Shown here one piece after another: positions 1 through 10,800 of a stretch of 64,000 bases of DNA. The number at the start of each line of letters is the position of its first letter. Position 1 is the first letter of the stretch. A program made the position numbers and the translations under genes. Origin of the DNA: Diploscapter coronatus (taxonomy: Eukaryota > Nematoda > Chromadorea > Rhabditida > Rhabditidae); NCBI GenBank assembly GCA_964036155.1, contig OZ038422.1:53715201-53779200 (forward strand), written 5' to 3'. The notes under the pieces are model-generated. The model saw only the letters and a list, made by a program, of their open reading frames with translations. It did not search any database and had not been told where the DNA came from.

Positions 1-1541
1 AGAACTCTCAGAATTTATTCAAGTCTGTCATTAGAAACAAAGATTTGAATCCGACGGAAAAACTGAAAGCTCTCGACAAAATGTCATCTCTGTTTGAATG
101 GGAGCTTCGCAAGGAATATAGGAAATGGAGATTTCCTTTTGCAAAACAAATGGTATTTTTTACGATTAGAGGCTGCAAACTCCTTCCCCTCGCATTTTTC
201 GAACTTGTTCAAAAAGTAGCCGTTGAAAACACCAAAAATAGGAAGCAAGTCCTCTTGAAAGTTGATGCTCACGAAAGATCACTGTCAGAATTGATGACCC
301 CCCATAAAAATGGTTGTCCACCAAAAAATATTCACAGGAAGTGAGCGTCCGCAGGCGCTCGCGAGATTTCTATATCACAAAATCGTATTCATTTTTCTGG
401 TTGATTTCAGCGGCATCTTTCGATAAAAAATAATTTTTTCTTCACGAATATCTTAGTTACATTGTATTTGATTAGTTAGAGTAGGAAATTTTAGAAAACC
501 CCAAACTATGCAAAAACCCATTTGTGGTTCCTATTTATTTATAATCTAATTGATATTTAGATTCCTGAATTCATTCAGAACGAGAGCAAAATTATGCAGA
601 AAATTCTTGAAGCTTCTTTTAAATCTGAAGAAACTCTCGGCAAGTTTGAAATTAGATCACGCTTCCATCCTCTTTCCACTCCCTCCTCGCTACTGAAAAT
701 AAAGGGAAGATCCGAGTAAAGCCAGGGCGTAGAAGCGAGCCCGGCCTCTTTGAGATAGTGGACGAATGGGAAAGAGGGTGGGAGCGTATATATAGAAAAA
801 TAAGCAAGAAATTTAGATGGATTTTCAAATACGATCACAGAGCTGAAAGAATCAATCAAAAATAAGCCAGCTCTTAAGAAATGGTTCGAGGAAGAGTGCA
901 TTGTCGAATGTCAATTTTCTCCACTTTCATGCGTCAACTTTCCTGAGTTCGTCTGATTATGATGGATTAATCTCATCATTCAAATTTCAGCTCTGTATCA
1001 GTTCAATTTCAATATCTAGACAAAAGCGATATGCCTATTGATGGCCAATTCGAACTTGTCATCGATATCGAACATACTCAGCTCGGAGTCGTCTTTGCCA
1101 ACTTGTTCCTTGGTGGCAATGATTACGGAATTGATGACAAAAACATTGACTTAATTGGTTGCCAATTTACTCTGAAAAGTTTATCAACAAAAAACGTGAC
1201 TTATGAGGCAACAGTTCCTAACTCGACCTTGAACGAAAATATTCCAATCAAACAATATTGCTACTCTATTGGAGGCATATGTGAATCATCTAAATTAGCT
1301 AGCCATAATGAACTGTTTATTGGCACTAAGAAGAATGGCGACATTTCTATTATCCTTGTTCCATTCAGTGAAGTACGTTTCTGCAATTAGTTATCTAATC
1401 GGAAAATTGAAGTTAATAATATAGACTAGCATAAGCGTATATTATGAGAAAGTTGGCCATATTCGCCATCTGCCGCCGAAACTCGTGGAAGCAGCCTTCA
1501 GATCACACGCCAGCTTCAAAATCATCGATTGCTCATTTTAA
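1..1541 (+). CDS. 3' part of an unrecognised protein-coding gene (five exons proposed)
   Basis: I do not recognise this protein. Proposed exons are <3-152, 561-639, 817-946, 991-1372 and 1425-1541 (stop TAA at 1539-1541); reading phase is consistent across all junctions and gives about 285 residues with the N-terminus outside the window. The strongest exon is 991-1372, preceded by AAATTTCAG and closed by GTACGT. It contains the stretch MPIDGQFELVIDIEHTQLG and reads as an ordinary soluble beta-rich domain. The first exon is charged and probably helical (KLKALDKMSSLFEWELRKEY), loosely like the nematode SXP/RAL-2 (DUF148) helical repeat, but that is only an impression. The 639/640 junction needs a GC donor (G|GCAAGT) and the 946/947 donor is GTTCGT, a type used elsewhere in this window. 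A competing reading keeps the first exon open to about 340, ending at GTGAGC. The C-terminus ends in a cysteine-containing tail. An AATAAA lies 314 nt downstream. Confidence 0.5.
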
Positions 1542-1854
1542 GTGTAATTATTCATGTCCTGATTGTAAGTTACTCGCCATTTTTTCCGAAATGAACTCTT
1601 GCAAAGAAAGAAGGAAAGGCACCCGCAAGCCTAAACTATATGCCTCCGCGTCTCTGCATGCTGCTCCTTTTTATTTTACTAAAGTTTCGACGCATCGCGC
1701 TCGCAAGTCATAATCACAGAGTGCAAATGAAAGGTTCATCTCGGAAATAATGAAGAGTGTTATCATTTTCGGTTGCATATTTTTATAATATTGCTCTTTT
1801 TCGTATAAATCCCATGATAAATTGAAATTGTTGTAATTGTTTCAAATGGATCTC

Positions 1855-1860
1855 AATAAA
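1855..1860 (+). terminator. Candidate polyadenylation signal AATAAA for the first gene
   Basis: AATAAA, repeated in the overlapping AATAAATAAA context, lies 314 nt after the stop codon at 1541 on the same strand, in AT-rich DNA. The 3'-end assignment is inferred. Confidence 0.4.
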
Positions 1861-2454
1861 TAAACTAAGGAAATTTTAACTTATTTTGTGCATTATATTT
1901 TCATATTGAAAAGTTGCGTTGTTGCGACATTTCCAACTTGCGATGGAAAATAAGTCCGGGTATTTTACTAATCGCACAATAATGAGAATGTGGTCGTTTG
2001 AAAAAACTGCAGTTTTTATCTTTCTTCTTTCCTTCGTAGAAGAAAGAGTGAGGTTTGTAAACACCTAAAACCAATACTTCAATATCCATTTGTAAAATTC
2101 AACCGTTTAGAAAGAGAGCCTCCAAATATTCAAATAATCAAAATTTTGTCATAATCATATGCAGATACAAAAATCATGCATCAAATTCGGAACGATGTTT
2201 ATTCCAGTCAAACTTGTTCTTGATGTTCAGTTTCGTACGTGAGGTTGAAGAGCGATTCGAATCGAAATACGAAGAGACGAAGGGGAATGGACCAAGATTC
2301 AATCGACTTGTGCTTGTAAAGGACGACTTTGATTTTAGAAAGGTATGCTGTTTTTATTCGATTTTTTATTTTTGTCGATCGATGGAAGTTATTAATTTTA
2401 TTTTACGTTTTTTTTTTTTTGTATTTTGAGGTCTTGAAATCTTCAATAGGGATT
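1861..2454. other. Short intergenic stretch with one orphan exon-like ORF
   Basis: This lies between the first gene's 3' end and the 3' end of the divergent zc4h2 gene on the opposite strand. The only coding-like feature is on the + strand at about 2228-2340. It follows TGATGTTCAG, contains the charged peptide VREVEERFESKYEETKG, and stops at a good donor AAG|GTATGC. No partner exons were found on either side, so it could be an isolated exon, a pseudo-exon or chance. TTTATT at 2397-2402 (AATAAA on the minus strand) is a good poly(A) signal for the minus-strand gene ending at 2455. Confidence 0.3.
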
Positions 2455-3534
2455 TTATGGTGGCTCTTTCTTGTTCTTCCTGCGTTTTGGATTCTTGCTT
2501 CTGCTCTTCGTTTTGCACTGCGAGCAGGTCGGTGCGTTTCTGTGAATCCAGGCCTCGCAATTTTCACATTTCTGCAAAATTATAACTTTTTCAATTATTT
2601 TTGAAATTTGGTTACCTTCACTCGACTAGGCTGTTCGAGACTCCTGTTGAATTGCGGAGTTTTGAAGAATGGCAACAATTGTTGCAGCGGGAAAATTGGC
2701 AGCGAGTTCTGCGAACGCGACTCTTCTGTCACAAGGCTAAAACTATATTATTTTTTATCCTTTCATTTCTCTAAAAATGTACTTCATCTGCGCAATTTTG
2801 ACTTCTTCCTCCAAAATCTCGAATTGTTCATCGATTCCTGCAGCCTGTAAATTGAATATTTTCGAAAATAATTCATAGCTTTATCTGACAGTCATAGACG
2901 CATTAGCCTCTTCTCTAGCACTCTGCAGACTTTCCAGAACCAAAGCGCATTTTCTCTGCTGCGTTTCCTTCTCGTTTCGCAGATTCTTCATCATGTCTTC
3001 CAAAGTGTTGATATCCTGGAAATCATATTGTTTGCTGAAATGAGAAAACAGCTGCACTTATAGGTTTAGAGTAATAAATGATCTATGGGATATCTCACAT
3101 CTAAATTTGACTTTGCCAGTTCTTTCGGAATGTTTTCGACTTGAAGATCATGTTAGATAAGTACGTTCTTAAAATTTCATTCATACTGACCATGAAACCA
3201 CAAATTGAGGAATTCAAAAACAATACGCTCTTCCAAATTTTTGTGCACTGCTATATTTCTGCTAACGCTATCCGCTTCATTTTTCACCAATGACTTCATA
3301 TCTGGTAGAAAAGCACACCCCTTTTATGAAAATTTGGAAGATTTCTCCTTTCATAATACTTTATGAAGTCGTACCTGATTGATCAGCCTCAGCTCTTCTG
3401 CATGATTCTTCCTCTCTTCTTCCAGTGACTTCTCCATGAATTTGCATTTCTCCAGGAATTCATTCTGCAGTTCGATTTGTCGAAATTCCTCTTCGATTTC
3501 ACGTCGAATTTTGTCGTAGGAGAGAAGCGAACTT
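2455..3534 (-). CDS. Divergent ZC4H2-like coiled-coil / C4H2 zinc finger protein (5' end unresolved)
   Basis: This encodes a paralogue of ZC4H2, which in vertebrates is a nuclear and cytoplasmic protein that partners the E3 ligase RNF220 in neuronal specification. Exons in order on the minus strand are 3534-3375, 3015-2890, 2844-2783, 2736-2616 and 2571-2455 (stop). The first gives a coiled coil ending HAEELRLINQ, which joins in phase to DINTLEDMMK; the same join is seamless in ZC4H2. The last exon carries the C4H2 finger: KCENCEAWIHRNAPTCSQC followed by the basic tail [13 protein letters not shown]. All zinc ligands are present. The linker lacks the alanine/glutamine-rich segment of the canonical copy. 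Two further exon-like blocks, 3293-3191 and 3139-3099, sit in phase inside the 359-nt intron (see findings). The donor after 2890 is weak (GTCAGA). The N-terminal exon was not resolved and probably lies within 3535-3800. The 3' end has AATAAA 53 nt past the stop. Confidence 0.75.
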
Positions 3535-3799
3535 CTGAAATGATTTTTTTCTTCTTGGAAAATCACGAGCTCATTAGTGATTGCTTTATTATTCCGCATT
3601 CTTTTCGTCCTTTCCTCATTCCACCTTCTTCTTTTTCTTCGCTTCTCAATAGAAAACAATCGCCGGACCGTGATTCACTCATTTCCAGCACAAAATCAGC
3701 AGCACTGCCACGCTTTCGATCTGCTTCTTGTGTCTATTCGCTATTTCAGGAATTCCACCATCCTTCTCTCGGTTCTCTATTGGGAATTTTAGGAATCTT

Positions 3800-6355
3800 G
3801 ATGCAATGAAAGTTTCTAGTTAATTTTCAGGCGGAAAATTCAGAATAACGAATCTCAAATGGAGCATTATAATTTAATTGAACATGATAATATTCAATTA
3901 TAATTTTGCTCTTCCCGAGAGATAAACTCAATTTCTCATCCTGTTTCTCTTCTTCACTTTGAAAACTTTGAATCTCCCATCTCGACTACTATTTCTCAGA
4001 AGAATGATTGGCCGATTTAGATGTGTGTAGGTTTTATGGGACGTGTTAGAAAGTTGCAACAATGATTCATTCACGAGATTTAGTTTACATACAGTGACAT
4101 ACAGTTGCACACAAAAATTTGGATCAATGCCCAATATCCTAGGAGCATTGTTCATTAGTTGATGATGAAGAGATCTGGATAAATATTGCTCTGCCTGAAG
4201 GACTTATTTAATCACAATTACTTTTCAGGTTTTTTTCCAGATCACTTCTGAAAAAATAGGAGAATGAAGTACATCGATAATGGTGCATTGTTCCAAATTT
4301 CTGTGTGCAACTGTCGACTTTGGAATCGAAAATTTTAAGCCTACTTGACAGATGAAATAGTCTCTAGTTGAGCTGTGAGGTACTGTAAGTCCATCGAATC
4401 TGAAACTAGAAAGTATCGATAATGTTGAGCTGAAAAAAACTCAGAAATTTAAGGCAAATGTTACCAACTCAGGACATAAAGTTGTGAGGCGATTTTAAGA
4501 AGGTCACTGATGAGACGATGGGTAAAAACGAGTGAGTGAAGGAGAAAAAGAAAGTACGAGGAAATGGAAGGGAAGGGAGAGATGAAGGGACTGAAAGGAG
4601 CAGCCAAATGAAAAGCAATGAGCCACGAAAATTCATTTCATTCACAATGGGAATCTGAGTGGAGAGAAAAAAATGAAATAAATTTCTGTAAACTTAGCCG
4701 CTCTCTATCTTTATCCGATTCGATAATGAAAATCATACAGCTAACAAGATTTTCGCTTTAGGATTAGAAAGACAAATTATCACATTTTTATCGCACTATA
4801 ATGAGATAGAGTAATGAAAGTGGCTGGAATAATTCATATTTCGATCCTGACGCTATAGTCATATCATTAAAGAATGAGGAAAAGTTGATCATCGCATTTT
4901 GAATGAGATCTTCGATGAAACACCCAGAAGCTGACTGCAGCAAGTAAAGAACGATTCAATTGGCATGGGAATGGGCATTCGAAACGAAGATGATAGACAA
5001 AGAAACGAGAAGAGAAGAGAAGCAACAGTGCACTGTAGAATGAAGGAAAAGGCAAGGGAAGGAAAAGAGTGAATCAAATGGAAGGGGAAATGGTGTGCAA
5101 CGGGAGGGAAACACAAGCAGAAGCAGGCAAAAATCGAAAGGGGTCTGGGAAAATCGACACAAATCAGCAAAGATGAGAATGGGTATAGTTTATTGAATTT
5201 ACTGAATTTGAATAAAACTCTATTGAATAAGTAGTAGAATCTTAGCTGAAATGAAATCCGAATTTGCTACAAGTCCATGATATGTTCTGGAGGTACAGAA
5301 GAAAATGTATCTCGAAATTTTACTGCTAATTTTTAATTATGAAGTATTCAATGATGATTTTAATAGGCTAGTAAGAAAGGTCTGTCATATTACAGTTTCT
5401 GATTTTCCTTATTCTTCCGAAAATGAGTAACGATCCGGATGAAGATAGTGAGCCTTGATGAGTTGTGCAAAATAGTCAAGATTCATTTGAATCTGGTTTG
5501 AGCAATCATTGAAGTAGACTTTAAGAAGATAATTGAATATGACAGAACTATCTTGCCAATCTAATAGTCCTAACTATGCAAGAACAATGCGGGGTCACAA
5601 GATAGTGGCTACTTATTATCATAATCAAACATCACGCGAGTATCGTAAAGGGTGATCAACATGAGATTTTTGCATAATAACTGACCATAACCTTTCTTCC
5701 ATCCCCCACAATTCGGAGGACGTTTGAAAGCTTTATGTGTGGGATCGACAGTTTATCTGTATTCAAACATTTTCAAACAAACGCAAGTAGCCTTAAGCCT
5801 CAGATCACAGCTTTGCAAATTCACAGATGTAAAGTCCCTTTGTTCATCGATTGTTTCAGTTTCTCTAAACTGTAAAATGTTTATATTCGTCGTTTTTCTC
5901 TCACATTTTTATCCTTCTCCATCTCCATCATAGCATGACATTTCAGCAACTGGAATGTAAAATCATTTCACCAGCCAGAATATTTTATTAGCGTTCCATC
6001 AAAATCTTCTATTTACATCAAGCGAATTTTCAAATACTTACTACACAAGACAACTTTGAAAATCCTAATAATAATTGAGCACACCCGCAAGATCAATGAA
6101 GAGAGAATTATTGAAATTACAATAAATAGCTAACGGACAAATAAATAATGGATGTTTTTCTCGAAAGAAAGGCATAAGATAAATATAAATTGAAGATTAA
6201 CTTGTTTTGAGTTAATTAGATGAAGCTTTGGTACATGACTCTAAATGTGAAAATTAAAAGTTAAACTGAAAAAAGCGTACTTCATAAGAAAATTAGTGTG
6301 AAAATTCATCAAATAATCAAATCGAATTGGATAGTCAATATTCCATATTAAAATA
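3800..6355. other. Intergenic region between the two zc4h2 paralogues
   Basis: No convincing coding exons were found. The region holds the inverted-repeat element at 4102-4313. A purine-rich + strand block at about 4500-5150 is rich in GGAAG, GAGAAG and GAAAAG words. The rest is AT-rich. The 3' flank of the canonical zc4h2 gene falls at its right end. ORFs called here on the minus strand (4867-5170) are low-complexity products of the purine skew. Confidence 0.6.
4102..4313. mobile_element. Small terminal-inverted-repeat element (Tc1/mariner-like MITE)
   Basis: The left end begins CAGTTGCACACAAAAATTTGG right after a TA. The right end is its inverse (CCAAATTTCTGTGTGCAACTG), with one mismatch in the first 21 bases and the match continuing into a CAATGC block. 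The terminal TACAGTTG form and the TA at the left edge are typical of Tc1/mariner families. The right flank is TC rather than TA, so the target duplication has decayed or the end is a few bases off. At about 212 bp with no ORF it would be non-autonomous. Confidence 0.65.
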
Positions 6356-7354
6356 TCATGCTAGTTCCTTCTTCCTGGGCTTCTTCGGATTTTTGCTCCT
6401 CGATTTGCTTTTGCACATGGGGCAAATTGGCGCGTTTCGGTGGATCTGTTGGAAGCACGATTGGCAGGTCTGAAATATTCGTATATTTTATTGTTGATTT
6501 AATTTTGTGATTATTTTAAACTATTTTTCCCCTCGTTTCTCTTTGAGAAATTCTACCTTCATGGGCGGACTTTGATGATCGGAGGGTTTGAGGTGAGGAA
6601 AGGCTGCAGGCGGTGCGCGAAAATTGGCGCCTGCTTGGACTTGAGCTTGTTGATGTTGAGCGAGCATTTGGTCGAAGAAGAAGGACGGCAGACCGGGAAT
6701 TCCCTGAAATATCGTTTATCTTTATTCGAACTCAAAAATTGAAATTTCGAAAGCAATTCAACCTTACAAACCTTGAATCCTTGCAATAACGGATTTGGCA
6801 TTGGACTCGCAGTTGCCGAAGGCGTACTGAAACATTATGCGGTTTCAAAAACGGAACTCTAAATCTACATTTCTGCCAATGATACGTTGATTTCTTTGAG
6901 AAATTCGGCTTGGGGCAAATCGTCCTGTTGCAGACATTCTTCCTCGCTGAATCCGAGCTCTTTCACTTTTTCATTCGATTGCTCCATTAATTTGAGCAGA
7001 GTCTGAATTCGACGATTTATCGGAGTTCTTTATGATTGATTGATCAACCTCATATTTCTTGGCGAGTTTGATTTCCCGTTCCCTCTTTTCGGATCGCGCA
7101 CCTTCGATTGCTTTCTCGAGATCGATTTTGTCCTGCGATTCATCGATTTTCGAGGAATTTTTTTTCGAGATTTTAACCTGATTGATAGTCTGAATGATCT
7201 CTGAATGCTCCTCCTTTTCTTTGTTCAGATCGCCGATCGTCTTGGTGCTTTCCCGAATGAACTGCTCGTTCTCTTCGTATTTGGCCAGTTCCGACAGAAG
7301 TTCGCTTTTCTTTCTCGCGTAGTCTTCGACTTTCCATCTGAAATTTGGAACCAT
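6356..7354 (-). CDS. zc4h2: ZC4H2 orthologue, coiled-coil and C4H2-type zinc finger protein
   Basis: This is the canonical copy. Minus-strand exons are 7354-7178 (or starting at 7337 if TTTCAG there is an acceptor), 7132-7049, 7002-6869, 6826-6772, 6703-6557 and 6469-6356; all phases agree, giving about 236 aa against 224 for human ZC4H2. The N-terminal half is a charged coiled coil with the conserved INQ before the second exon. The middle is proline-, alanine- and glutamine-rich. The C-terminus is PPMK, then the finger [19 protein letters not shown], then the basic tail [13 protein letters not shown], which matches the family signature nearly residue for residue. ZC4H2 proteins stabilise RNF220 and act in neural development; the role here is inferred. 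Starting at ATG 7354 reads through a TTTCAG, and human ZC4H2 has about 20 more residues before this point, so a further 5' exon upstream is likely. The intron at 7133-7177 is only 45 nt and has no in-frame stop. Confidence 0.85.
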
Positions 7355-7532
7355 AGTTGTTTGTTTGTCGGGAGAAGACTACTTTTGACTCGTTCGTGGT
7401 GTTCTAAATGAACTAGTTAGTTTGAAAATTATTCTCATGGGGATTTTTGGTTCAAGTTATGGATATGATAGAATGAAAATTTGAAGAATCCTAATCCGAA
7501 TCATTATCCCCGCCGTTCTATCTGTGATTTGT

Positions 7533-7893
7533 TCCTAATTTTACAAGTGAATCTTTCCAGGGTCCCGTGGAATTTCGGGACAAAGGTAGGCACATCTGTA
7601 AGAGCAAAAAATTCTGAACGGATTGGTGTAATTTTTTTAACAAAAATGAGTACACGCAGCAGATCGCCTATTTTCAGTAAGTTTTTCAATGCAAAACATA
7701 TTGCAGAAATTAGCATATGTGCACTTGTCAATACAAACAAGTTGGTTTTAAAAGCCAACTACCTGCTACAGGTATCATTTTTATTGAAAAAATTACATCA
7801 ATCAAATCAGAATTGTTTGCTCTTTCAAATGCATCTGCCTTTATCCCGAACTTTTACGGGATCCTAAAGAGGTTTCCTCGTCAGAAAATTGTG
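7533..7893. mobile_element. Foldback / long inverted-repeat element
   Basis: Two arms of about 100 bp, 7561-7662 and 7763-7865, are inverted copies at roughly 78% identity by eye. The outer ends share the block CCCGT...TTCGGGA and the inner ends share GCAGCAG / CTGCTAC. Weaker similarity continues outward to about 7533 and 7893. The roughly 100-bp spacer has its own near-palindrome, AGTTGG-TTTTAAAA-CCAACT, around 7739-7761. It sits just upstream of the canonical zc4h2 gene, possibly within its first intron. The arms translate to similar peptides in opposite directions (see findings). Confidence 0.75.
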
Positions 7894-10800
7894 AGGACTT
7901 CATTTGAAGTTTGGATATTTAGATATAAATACTGAAGTTCTGTAGTAGAAATTAGGTGAATATCAGTTTCTGAGACCCCTGTTTGTACCTTCGAATTTAA
8001 TCAAGGCTCATAAAGTCTGTCGCCATCTTTCTATTGTCACTCTTTCTCTACTTCTTTCCGCATCTCTCATTTTAATTTCCCGATCTCTTTGCCCAACCCA
8101 AACATTCTCACAAATGGTAGAGGCGCAGCTAAATACAGCATTCTGTCTGCTGCAGTTTACGGCCAAATGCGTTATGTGATGAGAAAAGCAAGAAAGGAAG
8201 GAGAGAATTCCTAAAAAATTCAAACAAAGCGATTACTGTATCTGACAGGTACAGAAACAGGTAGTTCAAACAGGATATCATTCCCTTCTATTGTTCAGAT
8301 AGATTGTTATATTTCGTGGACACCTGGGTCGAATAACTGAAAGGTGTCATGCACCGTGCAGCCACTTGAAACGATTAGCAGAGATTAGTCGGTTTGAAAT
8401 GCATTCCTCCAAAATACTGATTTTCTTCTCTGCGTCTCTCGTCTATCCATTCTATTTAAAATTTGATCCCATTAGCATTTGAGCGCGCAAAAAGACGCGA
8501 AAATGAATGATCGCCTGTCCCAGAGAGCGACAAAAACGAGCCACTACAAAGGGAAACCCGACTGAGTAGAGATTTGAAGTGCTGAAGGAGGAAGGTGGGA
8601 TAGTGCTGATGCAAAACCATCGATCTGATTGGATTAATTAGGCAGAGGAAATCGATAATTGAGAATTGGTCTAGAAATAAATTCAATCGTTGGTTAGAGT
8701 GCTTTTTTTGTTTTATCAACTCGCCAACTATTAATTTATCGATTTATGAAATTTGTGACTCTTGAAATAATCCATAGGTTTAAAAACGATAAATTCAAAT
8801 TATCTTTCATTTTTTGAGGTGAAGAATATGAAAATTTAGTAGAGTGATCCTATGACAAAATGTGCGCAAACAGCGATATAATCACTATTCAGATGCTTGA
8901 CTCAAAATGGTTACCGTAGTGCGAAAATTTGACTCACTTTGCCTGTGCCATTCGATTCAATTCGGCCGCATGCCTCGATGTGTCGACTGGAGGAGGAGAG
9001 GACATTTCCTGCAACAAAATGATGAAATTAGTCGCCGAATTGTGTGAATTGACTGCGGGCCGCGGTAAACAAGATAAAATTTACGATGCTCTCGATGAGA
9101 TGATATCGAACAGGGAAGGAGGGCAATTAGAGCTGAAGATATGATGGATATACTGTGGGGAAGATAGGGGAAGGATGACAGAAGGACACACGACACAAAG
9201 CAGACAAATGAACGCAGGCAGCAGTTTACGATGCAAAGAGGCAAAGAGACAAATGGAGGTGCGAGAGTGAACGACGAAAGGAGGATATCTTTTTGTGGTT
9301 GAACGGCAGGAGAATGGAAGATTAGATGGTCGGTAAGAAGTTGAATGCAAATTGGAGAGGAGTCAGATCAGATCGACACTGTTGAATCACATAATGTCTT
9401 GTTCGAAAGAAAATCCAATAATTTTTTTTTTTTTTAATTTTTAATTTTTCGAAGTCGTTTTAAGTGATTTCTGAATAACTTATTCAAGTTTTTTTTAACA
9501 ACACACGAAGCATTCACCATATTGTCAAATTTATCAAGGCAGCTGGGCTGAGATTCAATAAAGTTTCATATCTAGCTGAAAATTAATTCAAAAGACGAAT
9601 GACATAGTTTAATTTTCATACATCCAATTGTAAATTTAAAGGATCATTTTGAAATTTGTTTTGGAAATACGAAAAATATCGATTTTCAGAGACCGGAAGC
9701 AATCACATTCAGAAAGGGCAGAGGAAATGGAGGGAAAGAGTACGGTAGCAAGTGCAAACATTCACGGAGGAAGGGAGGAAAATCGATGATGCAAAGAAAT
9801 CATGACAATGTGTGATATATAAAGAGGAAATTGAGAATTTTTGAGAAAATAAGTAAATTTTATAAAATCACCGAAACGATACATTTCCCACGGCATTACG
9901 ATCAGGCCCATTTGTTAGACAGTCGCCAAAATGAATAGAGAAAAAGGGAAGGGAAGGAGAGGGAACGAGAGAAGAGAAAACAGAAAGGAGCAAATGGGCT
10001 AACCAAGAACAAATCCATCACAACAATACAAAAGATTTAGATATTGAAGGTGATGAATTTATTACGGCTTTTGTTAAGCAAATTGTGATCGAATGACAGA
10101 TGAATTCCGGAAACAAATTACTGTAGCTTGTGAATTGCGCAAGTATGGAAATCGATAGTTATATCGAGGGAATGCAATTTTTAGATCATTTGACAGGAAT
10201 ATCAACCGATAGTGTTAACTTTTTTTTAATAAGGATTTAATTGTTTTTATCTTTTAAAGATAAAGGTCAAACTTATCTAGCCGCACTTGCATTCTGTAAA
10301 AAAAAGCTTCCTTTTACGGTAAATGATGATATAGAATCAATCGGTGAAAAATTAACTTGTTAGAGAAATGGGATGGGCTAGTTTAGGGCAAGGAGAAATA
10401 AATCGAAGTGGATTGAATGTTTTAGCAGATGTGAGTGAAAATCTGCACATCTATCAATTCCCCTCTTCCTCCCATCTAAAGAAATCCCCCACTGCGAAGT
10501 GCGCGACATCACAAATCACACCGTCTTCATCTACATCTTTGCATTTTCATGAATTACAGCCCATTTTAAATTGAACTCACAAAATCTGACTTCTTATATT
10601 TAAAATAGGTATTTATTCAAAACATATCATTGAATTTTTAATCGTATCTTTTTTCCCAGATGTGAATAGGTGACTTTTGTTTACAACCGACGATCTAAGA
10701 TGTTGTGAAAATTTCTATCTCATAACGAACCTACAACTTTCGGTGAAGATGCGATTAAAAATGTCTAAAATAGTATACTTGTAAAAACGAATAATGAGGC

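Noticed and set aside
7504..7935. Two 72-84 codon ORFs taken as genes
   Set aside because: They are the two arms of the foldback element; reported as a repeat, with the peptide similarity noted separately.
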